The notes under the pieces were generated by a model, which had not been told where the DNA came from, did not search any database, and saw nothing but the letters and a program-made list of their open reading frames with translations. From NCBI GenBank assembly GCA_963277665.1, contig OY728130.1, forward strand, positions 1,363,926,393 to 1,363,990,392: 64,000 nt of DNA, in the 5' to 3' direction. Source of the stretch: Viscum album. Lineage: Eukaryota; Streptophyta; Magnoliopsida; Santalales; Viscaceae. Each line of letters begins with the position of its first letter. Positions within the stretch are counted from its first letter, which is position 1. The position numbers were made by a program, and so were the translations under genes. This document shows positions 37,387-47,972 of this stretch, in pieces.

Positions 37387-37604
37387 CATGCGTACGTACG
37401 ACTTACCGTCTCCACATTGTGGTGTGATTGTTATTCAATACATTCTTATTTGGATGGGTATAATAATGATGTATAATTGATGTAAATAATAAATATAACA
37501 TTATAATGATTTTCTATATATGATTTACCATCCAATTTTATAATATTTTAATATCAAAAGAATGATATTGTCGCTCATTCGTACGTACGGATTACCGTCT
37601 CCAC
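37387..37604 (+). repeat. CpG-rich motif pair at 189-bp step, A2 5' LTR
   Basis: 37387-37415 (CATGCGTACGTACG then ACTTACCGTCTCCAC) and 37576-37604 (CATTCGTACGTACGG then ATTACCGTCTCCAC). Downstream of each core a weaker GATT(G/C)ATT follows. Best-preserved instance in the window. Confidence 0.92.
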
Positions 37605-38620
37605 GAACACGACGAGATTCATTCCCCATCGTATCCATTCAAGAATAATTTTCATTTTATGATTAAAAATAATGTTTAAATAATTGATATATTTCTGGAT
37701 ATGAATAAGATACATCCCATCCATAAAAAATATGACTCACATAACAAATAATATTAAGGAAAATGAAACCGTTAACACCAAAAATGATGATAATACTAAG
37801 ATATTATTAACAAAGCAATGTTAAAAGATCATATATGATATCATATTAATGTATATGATTCTTGTATAATTTAATAACAATTATTTCACCATTATATAGG
37901 AGGTTAACCTACCCTCAACAAAGGAAAACTACAAGGTAAGAGTTAATTCTACAATCTCTTCATTATCTAAGGTTGTTTATACGTAATTATCTACTAGGAC
38001 CTCTTTATCATCCACATCCATGTTTCTTAAAAATGTATTTCAAAACATTCTTAATATTTTATAGACTATGGGTTAAAGTTATTTATACCCATGTTTGAAT
38101 TTTTATAAGATGTTTATAAAATAATATTTCCGTCGTTTTCCAAACAAGGTCCTTTTTAACCTTTTCGACAAAAATTAAGGTAGGAATGTCCTTTTTTAAC
38201 TTATACAGTGGGTGTGGCTATTTTCTACCATTATAAAAATCGTCGAATCTTCCATTACAATATTATAAGAATATTTTCAAAGTAAATGTTTTCTTTTATA
38301 ATTATGTGACTTTTAAATGATTTTAAAAAATTGATATTTCTCTCAAATTGTTCTGATTTCATCTATGTCAACATCCTTTGATGGATTATAAGATTATTTG
38401 AAGTTGATTTATTACGACAAAAAACTTCTATATTGTATTGAAGGTCTTGTGATATGTTTCACTATGGATGTGTTATTTTTATACCATTCATGGTTTATGG
38501 AGAAAGTATTTACATTTCATATTATAGATTTAATACAAATGTTTATGTTATGTTTAAACCTATTCATATATGGAATGCATTGGACATAGTAAGTGACAAG
38601 TAGAGCCTGATATAGCTCCT

Positions 38621-38646
38621 CGATGCATCGGCAGGTCTCATGAGAC
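38621..38646. repeat. Double palindrome, A2 5' LTR
   Basis: CGATGCATCG (38621-38630) and GTCTCATGAGAC (38635-38646), both perfect, 4 bp apart. They lie inside the putative intron about 340 bp upstream of its acceptor. Confidence 0.88.
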
Positions 38647-39229
38647 AAACTAGTGTCTTAGCACAAGGGCTTGACAAAATCTTATTTGTAGTCTTAGCAC
38701 AAGGCCTTGACTATGTGGTTATGATAGTCTGACATTATGCATTCCATCATTATGAAAGTGGTTATTGGTATTGCATGTGATTATTCGACTAGTATAATAT
38801 CCATGTGAATAAGTATATGGCATTATTTCATTTTATTTTTTCCATATTATTCTGAAGTTCAAGTTTAAGAGGGTTTTGTTTTAGTTATACATTGCCTTAA
38901 AGGTTTATTCTTATTTATGAAATTTTCCGCTATATTGTTATCCTTACTGAGCATATGAGCTCACCCCTTTCTATGTTTTATTTTTCCCAGGATGTGAAGA
39001 TGTATTTTATGACTGACCTGCAGGGATAGTCTGAGGGGATTTGAGTGAGGACTATGGAGACTATGTTTTTTTAGTTTTTCACTTTATGATGTAATGTAAG
39101 ACTTATGAATGTATCTAGTGTTTTCAAGGCTACTAAACTAATCCGTATTTCGAGACATGATCTTTTGTGATCATGAAAATGTTATGTAATAATGCATTGA
39201 CTCTAGGTAACTGGGATCAGGGCATTACA

Positions 39230-39729
39230 ATTGGTATCAGAGTAAGCTTAGTACAAATCTTGGAATCTAGATTTAGATAAAATCTGATTAGATCACATTA
39301 CCCTAAGATAGAGTTTGAAGATTAGTATAGAAGAACATCCTAGAATTTTGGTATTATATAGATTTTGTGAGTTTTCCAAGAAATAAATCCCTATCTGGAT
39401 TCGAGTAGGTAGAGGCGGCTCTGGCTCAAATGTACCTAGGGGTAAAAACCGAAAACACTGTTTTGAGATAGGCTCAAACATGAACTGGTGCACAACAACG
39501 GGTTTGATGTACTCTTGGTTACAACACTCCTGGGGGATATGCTTAGGATGATTCTGATTTTCTTTAAAAACCATTATGAATGGTTTATGAGTATATACTT
39601 CCTCAAAGAAACCATTTTTATTATTATGGATTATATCCATAAACTTTTCAATTTATGTTAAGTGTTTTACATGTTTGAAATTATGTATTTCGATTCATAA
39701 ACTAATCTAGTTTATGACATTGTTTATAA
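39230..39729 (+). other. A2 PBS and 5' leader
   Basis: The PBS at 39232-39249 begins TGGTATCAGAGTAAGC, one mismatch from the initiator tRNA-Met complement in its first 12 bases, 2 bp after the LTR. The conserved leader block at about 39392-39450 includes TAGAGGCGGCTCTGGC and TGTACCTAGGGGT; it is shared with A1, C and, decayed, D. Confidence 0.9.
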
Positions 39730-40800
39730 ATGGCGCCTAGTGGAAGGAATGAAAACCATATCAATGCACACACTCCATGTAGGGATTTACCTCCTACTCA
39801 AGATAATTATAGTGGAGCTGGTGATGCAACTAGTGCTGATCAGCTTCTCACTATACTGGGACAACTCACTCAGGTTATGAATAATAACCTTACCCTAATG
39901 GAGCACCCAGATCCATACTGTGGAGGATCAATGTTATATTTCTTCATGAGGAAACAACCACTAATATTAAATGGGAATACAAATCAATTGGAAGATGAGC
40001 AAAGGATAAGTTCACTAGAGAAAATATTTCAGGCTTTGGGGAGTAGTGAAAGGGAAAACGTTTTCATGGTAGTTTATCGGCTCACTGGAGATGTTGATCA
40101 ATGGTGGCCATTGATTAAAAACACAAATGAGGATGAATAATTATCAAGTATGGAATGGAGGGAGTTTAAAGTGATTTTCTTAGAAAAATACTTTCCTAAT
40201 GACCATCGAGCGGATATGGAAAGAAAATTTCTCAGTCCGAGGAAAATGGAGGATGAGAATGTTGCAAAGTATGAGGCTAACATTACAAGGTTAGTAAGGC
40301 ATGTTGTAGATTATATACATAACCCGAGAAGTAAGATTGATTGTTTCTTTGATGGGTTAAAACCATTTCTCTGTAGATATTTAGTATCACAATCCTTCTC
40401 ATCATATGAAGATATTGTATCATCTGCTATCAAGACAGAAAATGAATTCTCTAAGTCTTAAAATTTTAAAGCAAAGAAAGAGAAGAAGCGATCTGCTGAA
40501 AACTCTGGGAAAGGAAATTGGGAAACATGGAAAAAGGGAAGAGTTGAATTTACACAATGTGATAATTGTGGATGGAAGCACCCATGTGCCTGTCTAAAAG
40601 GAAAAGGAGTATGCTACAAATGTTGATAGAAAGGTCATATTGCTGGTGATTATAAGGGAAAGAAAGATGCTACCAATGTTCAATGCTACAATTGCAGGGA
40701 GATGTGACATTATGCAAATGAAAATACTAAGCATCAGGGAAAATTACCTCAAAAAAGGCCTAGAGATCAAGGACAAGCTTATGCGATCACTACTGCAGAG
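39730..40800 (+). pseudogene. A2 gag remnant
   Basis: Starts at ATG 39730 (MAPSGRNENHINAHTP), aligned with gag of A1 and C. Open to 40140 (136 codons) through the capsid-type FFMRKQPLILNG segment and GDVDQWWPLI. After a stop it continues at 40150-40461 with MEWREFKVIFLEKYFP and FFDGLKPFLCRYLVSQSF. A basic region and zinc-knuckle remnants follow (CDNCGWKHPCACLKGKG, CYKC*QKGHIAGD, QCYNCREM*HYANE), with stops inside the knuckles. It would encode the particle protein. Few disabling changes, mainly single stops. Confidence 0.92.
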
Positions 40801-42649
40801 GTTGAAGCTCTGAATGATGTGGTGGTAGGTAATTTAATGGTTTTTCTCAAGTTTAGCCAATGATTTATTTGATTCTGGATCATCACATTATTTCATATCT
40901 TCCCATTTTTCCAAGAAAATTAGATATTTATAATTTGATTTAACAAGGGAGTTGTCAGTAAAATCTCCTAAGGGAAGTATCATTGCTACAAAGTTCTATG
41001 AATCAGTTCCCATTAGGGAATATAAATGTTCTTTATCTGTTTATCTCATCGTCATACCCATGATTGAACTTGATATAATGCTCGGTATGGATTGGATTTC
41101 GGACCATGATGAAAAAATTTATTGTAAGAAGAAGGAGTTTACTATTTTTTGATGATGATGACAATGAACACCTTAACTTTAGAGCAGAAGTGTCACCACT
41201 TAATTCTTATCTAGATCCACCCCCATTAGCTCAAATAAATTAAATTATTAAGGAGGAAGATAATTAAATAAGTATGGGAGAGGAAAAGAATGTTCAAATA
41301 GAGGATGTACCTATTGTGCAAGAGTATGTTAATGTATTTCCAGAGGATTTTCCTGGACATCCTCTAGAATGAGAAATTGAGTTTTCCATTGATTTAATTC
41401 CTAGATCAAGGCCCATATCAAAGACCCCTTATAGAATGGAAACTGTGGAATTAGTGTAACTAAACAAAAAACTAGAGGAATTGAGTAATTGGGGAGTTAT
41501 TCTCCTTAATGTTTCTCCATAGGGAGCCCCTATTCTTTTTTCTAATTAGAAAGATAGATCTATGAAGTTATGCATTGACTACATGGAGATCAATGCTATA
41601 ACAATAAAAAACAAGTATCCACTACCTCGCATTAATTGACCAACTTCATGGAGCTCAATACTTTTCAAAGATTGACCTTCAATCTTGATATCATCAATTG
41701 TGTTTGAAGAAGGTAGATATTCCAAAAACAGCATTTTGAACTAGGTACGAGCATTACAAGTTTACAATAATGCCTTTTGGGCTGACTAATGCACACTCTA
41801 TTTTCATGGATCTAATGAATAGAGTTTTCAAGGAGTATCTTGATGACTTTGTAGTGGTATTTTTTGATGATATCTTAATATACTCCAAAATCTACGAAGA
41901 TCATGAAAATCACTTGCGCATTATTCTAAAGGCTCTTAGAAGACATGAATTATATGGGAAGTTTAGCAATTATGAATTATGGCTTTAGGAGATTTCTTTT
42001 CTTGTCCATATTGTCTCTAAGGATGGAATCTCCATTGATCCTTCTAAGACAAGAGAAATCCAATAATTTCCAGCACCGAAGATTATAACTAAGGTACATA
42101 TTTTTATTGGTTTAACAGGTTATTATCAATGTTTTGTCTACAATTTTTCTTCATTGGATAACCCAATAATGAATCTCACAAGTAAAGGGGTTAATTTGAT
42201 TAGACGAAATAGCGTGAAGAATGATTTGAAGAACTAAAGAGAAGATTAGTTAATGGTCCGATATTGACTCTACCATCGTGGAATGATGGGATTGTTATTT
42301 ATAGTGATGCTTCAAAGAAAGGAATTGGTTGTTTCCTTATGTAGAATGATAGGGTTATTGCCTATGCATCACGACAGCTAAAAATTCATATGAAAAACTA
42401 TCCTACTTTTGAACTTGAGTTAGAAGCTGTAATATTTTCTTTGAAGATATGAAGACACTATCTATATAGCGAAAATGTGAGATTTATACTGATCACATAA
42501 GTTTGAAGTATATTTTCTCACAGAAAGAACTCAATATGAGGCAAACGGGATGGCTTGAAATACTCAAGGATTAGGCTTTCACAATACACTACCACCCAGA
42601 GAAGGAAAATAAGGTAGCAGATGCTTTGAGTAGAAAGGATCATGGAGTT
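40801..42649 (+). pseudogene. A2 protease, reverse transcriptase and RNase H remnant
   Basis: Protease active site FDSGSSHYF at 40868-40891 is intact, and its C-terminal landmark IMLGMDWISDHD lies near 41080. The RT N-terminal part (41550-41760) has stops and an indel. RT piece 41770-41988 holds [16 protein letters not shown] and [11 protein letters not shown], where the usual FIDD is changed to FFDD; the two catalytic aspartates remain. RNase H follows near 42300-42640 with [27 protein letters not shown] and VADALSRK. The reading frame shifts between the protease and RT pieces and returns for integrase. Confidence 0.9.
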
Positions 42650-44175
42650 TTGAACAAGATGAGAGTTGAAAGGGATCCTATTTTCATGGATCTAGTGAAG
42701 ATGGGTATGAGAATTACCATAGAAGGTGAAACATTGATACTTTTTCAAATGGTTTCCAAACCATATTTACTAGAAAGGATAAAGAGTTCTCAGACTGAGG
42801 ATGAATAGGTTCAAAAGAAGATTAAAGCTGTAAATGAAAGTAGATTTAGTGAATTTGTGTATGAAGATGGAATTTGGAATTTTGGTAATAGACTTTGTGT
42901 TCCCAAAGTACCTAATCTAAAAATGGAATTGTTGGATGATGCTCATAGTTCCAATTTCTATATACACCCTGGTAGTACTAAGATGTATAGAGATTTTAAG
43001 GAACATTTTTGGTGGGAAAATATGAAGAATGAGATTGCTGATTTTGTGTCAAGGTCTATAGTTTTTCAACAAGTGTAAGCTGGATATCAACATCCCGGAG
43101 GAGTTATGAAACCTCTTCCCATACCTGAGTGGAAATGGGACAGTATTACGATGGACTTTTTCATGGGACAACCAAATAATTTTAGAAGGAATGATGCAAT
43201 TTGGGTCATTGTTGATCGTCTTACCAAGTCAGCACATTTTCATTCAATAAGAGAAGATCTACCACTTGAACGTCTAGAAAGACTATATATTAATGAAGTT
43301 GTGAGACTTCATGGAGTACCCCTATCAATTATTTCTGAACATGATCCCCATTTTACTTCAAGATTCTGTAAAAGTCTTCAGAAATCCCTGGATACTAAAA
43401 TTCATTTGAGCATTTCCTACCACCCTCAAACATATGGACAATCAGAATGAACTATTCAAACCTTAGAAGACATGTTGAGATCCTGCTCACTTGACTTTCA
43501 GGGTATGTGGGATCAGTATGTACCTTTGGTAGAATTTTTCTATAACAATAGCTTCCATTCAATTATTCGGATGGAACCATATGAAGCGTTATATAGAAAG
43601 AGACGTCACACACCAACCTGTTGAGATGATGTTGGTGAATTAAAACTCGTAGGCCCATAACTGGTGGAGGAAATGATGGAAAAGGTGAAGGTAATCCAAA
43701 ACCACATCAATGCAGCTAAAAGTAGGCAGAAGAGCTATGCTGATAAACAAAGGAAGGATTTGGAATTTCAGGTAGGAGATCAGGTTTTCATGAAGGTATC
43801 TAAATGGAAAGGAGTTGTACGTTTTGGTAAGAAAGGTAAATTCAGTCCCAGGTACACTGGACGTTTAGAAATTCTAGAATGAATTGGGGTTGTAGCTTAC
43901 CATTTGGCAATGTCTCCAAGTCTCTCCAAAGTTCATGATGTGTTCCACATATCACTGTTCAGAAAATACATGCCAGAACCAACGCATGTAGTAACCTATG
44001 AGGAATTAGAACTGGAACCCAATTTGTTTTATTATGAAGATACCATCATGATTCTTGATACAAGAGAAAAATTGTTGAAAACCGGACACCACATCTGGTA
44101 AAAGTTCTATGGAGAAACCATAAGATGGAAGAGGCAACATGGGAACCTGAGGAACTTATGATGAAAACCACATGA
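42650..44175 (+). pseudogene. A2 integrase and chromodomain remnant
   Basis: Pieces at 42626-42808, 42857-43078, 43106-43450, 43664-43882 and 43904-44101 are all in one frame, separated by stops. Zinc-binding region HSSNFYIHPGSTKMYRDFKEHF is followed by a damaged Cys pair. The core has TMDFFMGQPNNFRRNDAIW (first Asp), IISEHDPHFTSRF (second Asp changed to Glu) and GQSE (Glu). The GPF motif has become GRL (RYTGRLEILE). The chromodomain starts at TIMILDTREKLLKT; a 1-bp shift near 44097 breaks it, after which MEEATWEPEELM is readable to a stop at 44173-44175. Inactive, but all modules are present. Confidence 0.92.
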
Positions 44176-44223
44176 GTCTTTTCATGCAGGAATATTCTAG
44201 AAATTTCATGGATGAAATTATTT

Positions 44224-44237
44224 GAAGGAGAGAAGAA
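44224..44237 (+). other. A2 polypurine tract
   Basis: GAAGGAGAGAAGAA directly before the 3' LTR start TGTAACACCC at 44238. Confidence 0.92.
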
Positions 44238-45779
44238 TGTAACACCCCAACCTTCCACTGTATGCTTCTCTTTGAATAATATAGTAGCGTGTGTTGTATG
44301 CAACTTCAAGTTCTAATACACCACAACCAATCAAACTAGCCGTTATGAATAGTAATACCCACTTTTTGAAAATTTATAAATTTTATCTTTCAAAATTGAA
44401 TTCATTTTTGGGTTCGGAATATCTAAATTAGCTTAGGGTGAATTTTTGGTATTTTTCTAAAAACTTTCAATTTTTTATGAATAGTGAAAAACACTGAGTT
44501 ATAGTTTAAAACCGAATTTTTATTTAAATAATAATTTATTTTATTTAAATTTATTTTAGCTCAAAATAGATACATAATACCTATATATGTTCAATGTAAT
44601 TTATTGGAGTAGGTTTATAATAATTTTTGATATATAAAACTTTTATTGAACTTTTCACCGTCCTTTACCCATATCCTAGGAGAATTTGCAAATACACATA
44701 AAACACAATTTTACCACATTTGTGAGTTTAATTTCAAAAATAAGGGAGACACAGTTAATATCAAGGTGTAAAATGTGTTTCAATAAGATAAAAATAATTT
44801 TTAGTGAATAATAACTTTTTACTTTTATTTACCATGGTTAAAAGTAAATAGGGCAATTTAGGGTAAAAACGATATTATTATTACCCTAACACATGTCCTA
44901 ATTCTATTGGATAAGTATAATTTGACCAAAAACAACCTTAGGAATAAAATATGAACCTCTTTAGTCCACTTGGTATAGATTAGGACATTTATTATTATTT
45001 TATTTAAAGAAGAGTTAAAAGAATTAAAATCAAATTTTTATAACTAAAACATTTTTAATATAAGGTTATACATAAGATAAATTAGACTATAAATATTAAT
45101 TAGAAAGATAAAACTATTTACTACATAATTTTATTTTATTTATATTTTTTATACATTAAATAATTTAATTTATTTATGACACAATGATGATTTAGTAATT
45201 ACCTAATTAATGAACTATAAAAATAATTGATATTATAAATATCTAAATAAATGTAATATGAGATTATTTATGAAGTAAACTAATTTTATAGGTCAATATG
45301 ACATATTAGGGTTGGATAGATGATTTTTTTTCGAAGTAATAATGCTGTGATGAATTTAGCATAAACAAAATACCAAATAGTGTCAAAATTGGAATAAAAG
45401 AGTTTTTAAAACAAATATTATATTATTAATTGATATTCTATTCCTAAAAATATATGGTTCAGAAAAAAACATATATAATTATAGGTGCATCATTAATTAA
45501 CCACTTGGGGTTCTATTGGAAGTATATAGTAATTTTATTAACCATATAATATAAAAATACAAAGAGACATGGTAAATGTCAAACAATTTAACTAAGAGTT
45601 AAATCAAAAAGATAAAGCTAATATAGTGACCCAAACCTATATAAAACTTATTGGTTGAGTGGTTTTCGACCCATACCCACCATATAATTTAAATAATTTA
45701 CTTTGGAGCCATTAGAAACCGAAAATGAGTTTACTAAAAAATAATTTTCTAGCTTTTCCTAAGGTTCCCTCACCCCTCT

Positions 45780-45788
45780 TATAAAAGG
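45780..45788 (+). promoter_or_regulatory. TATA box of A2 3' LTR
   Basis: TATAAAAGG, same context as in the 5' LTR. It could drive outward transcription into the flanking B LTR if active. Confidence 0.7.
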
Positions 45789-46130
45789 GCACTCCCCTTC
45801 TCTCTAATTCACACCTTCAAAGCAATTTGGATCGGCCAAAATCTGCCCAAGTACCCTATAAACTATCCTCCCTTCATCCTAGAGGCCTTCCTTTAGTCAT
45901 AAATCCAACTTAAGGATCCCTTTTGATCAAATCAGAAGTAAGAACTTGAAGAAGAGGTAATAATTTCACCACCCTCTTTCAAGTTCTTTTCTTCTTCAAC
46001 TTCCATTTTCATTGTTGTTTCCATTCTAAAATAATAACCATAGTATCTTATATATATAATATTATGTTATTATAAATATGTTACAACAAAATTCATTATT
46101 CTATCCATCTGTTGAATGACATTTCACCAA

Positions 46131-46349
46131 ACGCGCGTACGTACGGCTTATCGTCTCCATGTTGTGGTGTGATTGTTATTCAATACATTATTAATTGGAT
46201 GGGTATAATAATGTTGTATAATTGATGTAAATAATAAATATAACTTTGTAATTATTATTTATATATTATATACCATCTAATTATATAATATTTTAATATC
46301 AAAAGAATGAGATTGTCGCTCATGCGTACGTATGGATTACAATCTCCAC
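46131..46349 (+). repeat. CpG-rich motif pair at 190-bp step, A2 3' LTR
   Basis: 46131-46160 (ACGCGCGTACGTACGG then CTTATCGTCTCCAT) and 46321-46349 (CATGCGTACGTATGG then ATTACAATCTCCAC). Confidence 0.88.
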
Positions 46350-47363
46350 AAACGCGATGAGATTCATTCCCCATCGTATCCTTTCAAGACTAATTATCAT
46401 TTGATGATTACAAATAATGTTTTAATACTTTATATAATTCTGGATATGAATAAGATAAATCCCATCCATAACAAATATAAATCACATAACAATGAATATA
46501 AAGGAAAACGAATCTGTTAACACCCGAAACGCCGATAATACTAAGATATTTTTAACAAATCAATGTTAAAAGATCATATATGATATCATATTAATATATA
46601 TGACTCTTGTATAATTTAATAAAAATTATTTCACCATTTTAAAGGTGGTTAACCTACCCTCGACCAAGGAAAAGTAAAAGGTAAGGGTTAATTTTAAAAT
46701 CTATTCATTATCTGAGGTTGTTTATACGTAATTATCTACTGGGACCTCTTTTTCATCCACATCCATGTTTCTTAAAAGTGTATTTCAAAAAACTCTTACT
46801 ATTTTATAGACTATAGGTTAAATTCATTTATACCCTTGTATGACTTTTTATAAGATGTTTATAGAGGAATATTTCTGTTGTTTTCCAAACAAGCTCCTTT
46901 TTAACCTTTTTGACAAAATTAAGGTAAAAATGTATTTTTTAACTTATATGGCGGGTGCATCTATTTTTTCCATTATAAAAATCATCAAAGCTTCCCTTAT
47001 AAGATTATAATAATATTTTCAAAGTAAATATTTTATTTTATAAAAATGTGACTTTTAAATGATTTCAAAAAAGAGGTATTTCTCTCAAATAGTTTTGATT
47101 TCATCTATGTCAACATCCTTTGATGGATTATAAGCTTATTTAAATTTGATTTATTATGATACAAAACTTCCATATTTTATTGAAGGTTTTGTGATATTTT
47201 TGACTGTGGATGTGTTATTTTTATTCAATTAATTATTTATGGAGAAATTATTGACATTTTTCATTGCTAGTTTTAATACGAATGATTATGTTATGTTTAA
47301 ACCTGTTCATATGAGGAATTCATTGGACTTAGTAAGTGACAGGTGGAGCCTGCTATAGCTCCT

Positions 47364-47389
47364 TGATGCATCGGTAGGTCTCATGAGAC
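47364..47389. repeat. Double palindrome, A2 3' LTR
   Basis: TGATGCATCG (one base off the palindrome) and perfect GTCTCATGAGAC (47378-47389). Same spacing as in the 5' LTR. Confidence 0.82.
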
Positions 47390-47972
47390 AAAATAGTGTC
47401 TTCACACAAGGCCTTGAAAAAATATTATTTGTAGTCTTGGCATAAGTCCTTTACTATGGGGTTCTGATAGTCTGGCTTTATGTATTCCATCATTATGAAA
47501 GTGGTTATTGATATTGAATGTGATTATTCGACTAGTAGAATATCCATGTGAATAAGTAAATGGAATTATTTCATTTTATTTTTTCCATATTATTGTGAAG
47601 TTAAAGTTTAAAAGGATTTTGTTTTAGTTATACATTTCCTTAAATGTTTATGCTTATTTATGAAAGTTTTCGCTATATTGTTATCCTTACTGAGCATCTG
47701 AGCTCACCCCTTTCTATGTTTTATTTTTCCCAGGATGTGAAGTAGTATACTATGAGTGACCTGTAGGGATAATCTGAGGGGATATGAGTGTGGAATATGG
47801 ATACTATGTTGTTGTAGTTTTTCACTTTATGATGTAATGTAAGACTTATGAATGTATATAGTGTTTCCAAGGCTACTAAACTAAACGATCTTTCAAGACT
47901 TGATCTTTTGTGATCATGACAATGTTATGTAATAATGAACCGAATTTGGGTAGCTGGGGTCGGGGCGTTACA

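Larger units (their letters stand above)
37214..38990 (+). other. Putative LTR intron, A2 5' LTR
   Basis: Donor-like ACCTGAAGAAGAG|GTAATAA at 37214. Acceptor-like CTATGTTTTATTTTTCCCAG ends at 38990, followed by GATGTGAAG. Length 1777 bp. The acceptor is preceded by CTTACTGAGCAT, which could hold a branch point. Splicing would join a short first exon (about 37068-37213) to the last 240 bp of the LTR and the gag leader, taking the leader from about 2.7 kb to about 0.9 kb. Donor and acceptor are among the best-conserved parts of LTRs in several families. Confidence 0.55.
35494..39229 (+). repeat. A2 5' LTR
   Basis: U3 35494 to about 37068 with TGAATAGTRA decamers at 35602, 35733 and 36060. TATAAAAGG at 37037. 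Donor-like site 37214-37215. CpG-rich motifs at 37387 and 37576. Palindromes at 38621-38646. Acceptor-like site ending 38990. LTR end GGCATTACA. Confidence 0.95.
45957..47733 (+). other. Putative LTR intron, A2 3' LTR
   Basis: Donor-like TTGAAGAAGAG|GTAATAA and acceptor-like TTTATTTTTCCCAG|GATGTGAAG. Length 1777 bp, the same as the 5' LTR although the sequence between them has diverged. Confidence 0.5.
35494..47972 (+). mobile_element. Element A2: full-length Ty3/gypsy chromovirus (Tekay/Del-like), decayed
   Basis: Complete plus-strand element with LTRs of 3736 bp (35494-39229) and 3735 bp (44238-47972), both starting TGTAACACCC and ending TTACA. It has a good PBS, a polypurine tract, and a perfect 5-bp target duplication CTTAT (35489-35493 and 47973-47977). 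It lies inside the B 3' LTR. Gag-pol order is as in A1. Visible LTR-to-LTR differences are frequent, so the insertion is old, although the ends and spacing are well kept. Pol has stops and a frameshift in RT. Confidence 0.97.
44238..47972 (+). repeat. A2 3' LTR
   Basis: Aligns end to end with 35494-39229 with one net base of length difference. It keeps the TATA (45780-45788), donor-like (45957-45958) and acceptor-like (AG 47732-47733) sites, the motif pair and palindromes. It ends GGGGCGTTACA at 47972, followed by CTTAT. Confidence 0.96.

Noticed and set aside
37387..37604. Hammerhead ribozyme (retrozyme-like) explanation for the repeated LTR motif
   Set aside because: The CTGATGA and GAAA core elements are not present in the expected arrangement.
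38398..38589. 63-codon plus-strand open stretch in the A2 5' LTR
   Set aside because: Not conserved as a frame in the A2 3' LTR or in A1, and lies in the putative intron.
39293..39640. 115-codon minus-strand open stretch over the A2 leader
   Set aside because: Antisense to the PBS-gag leader, and the sequence is explained by conserved leader elements on the plus strand.
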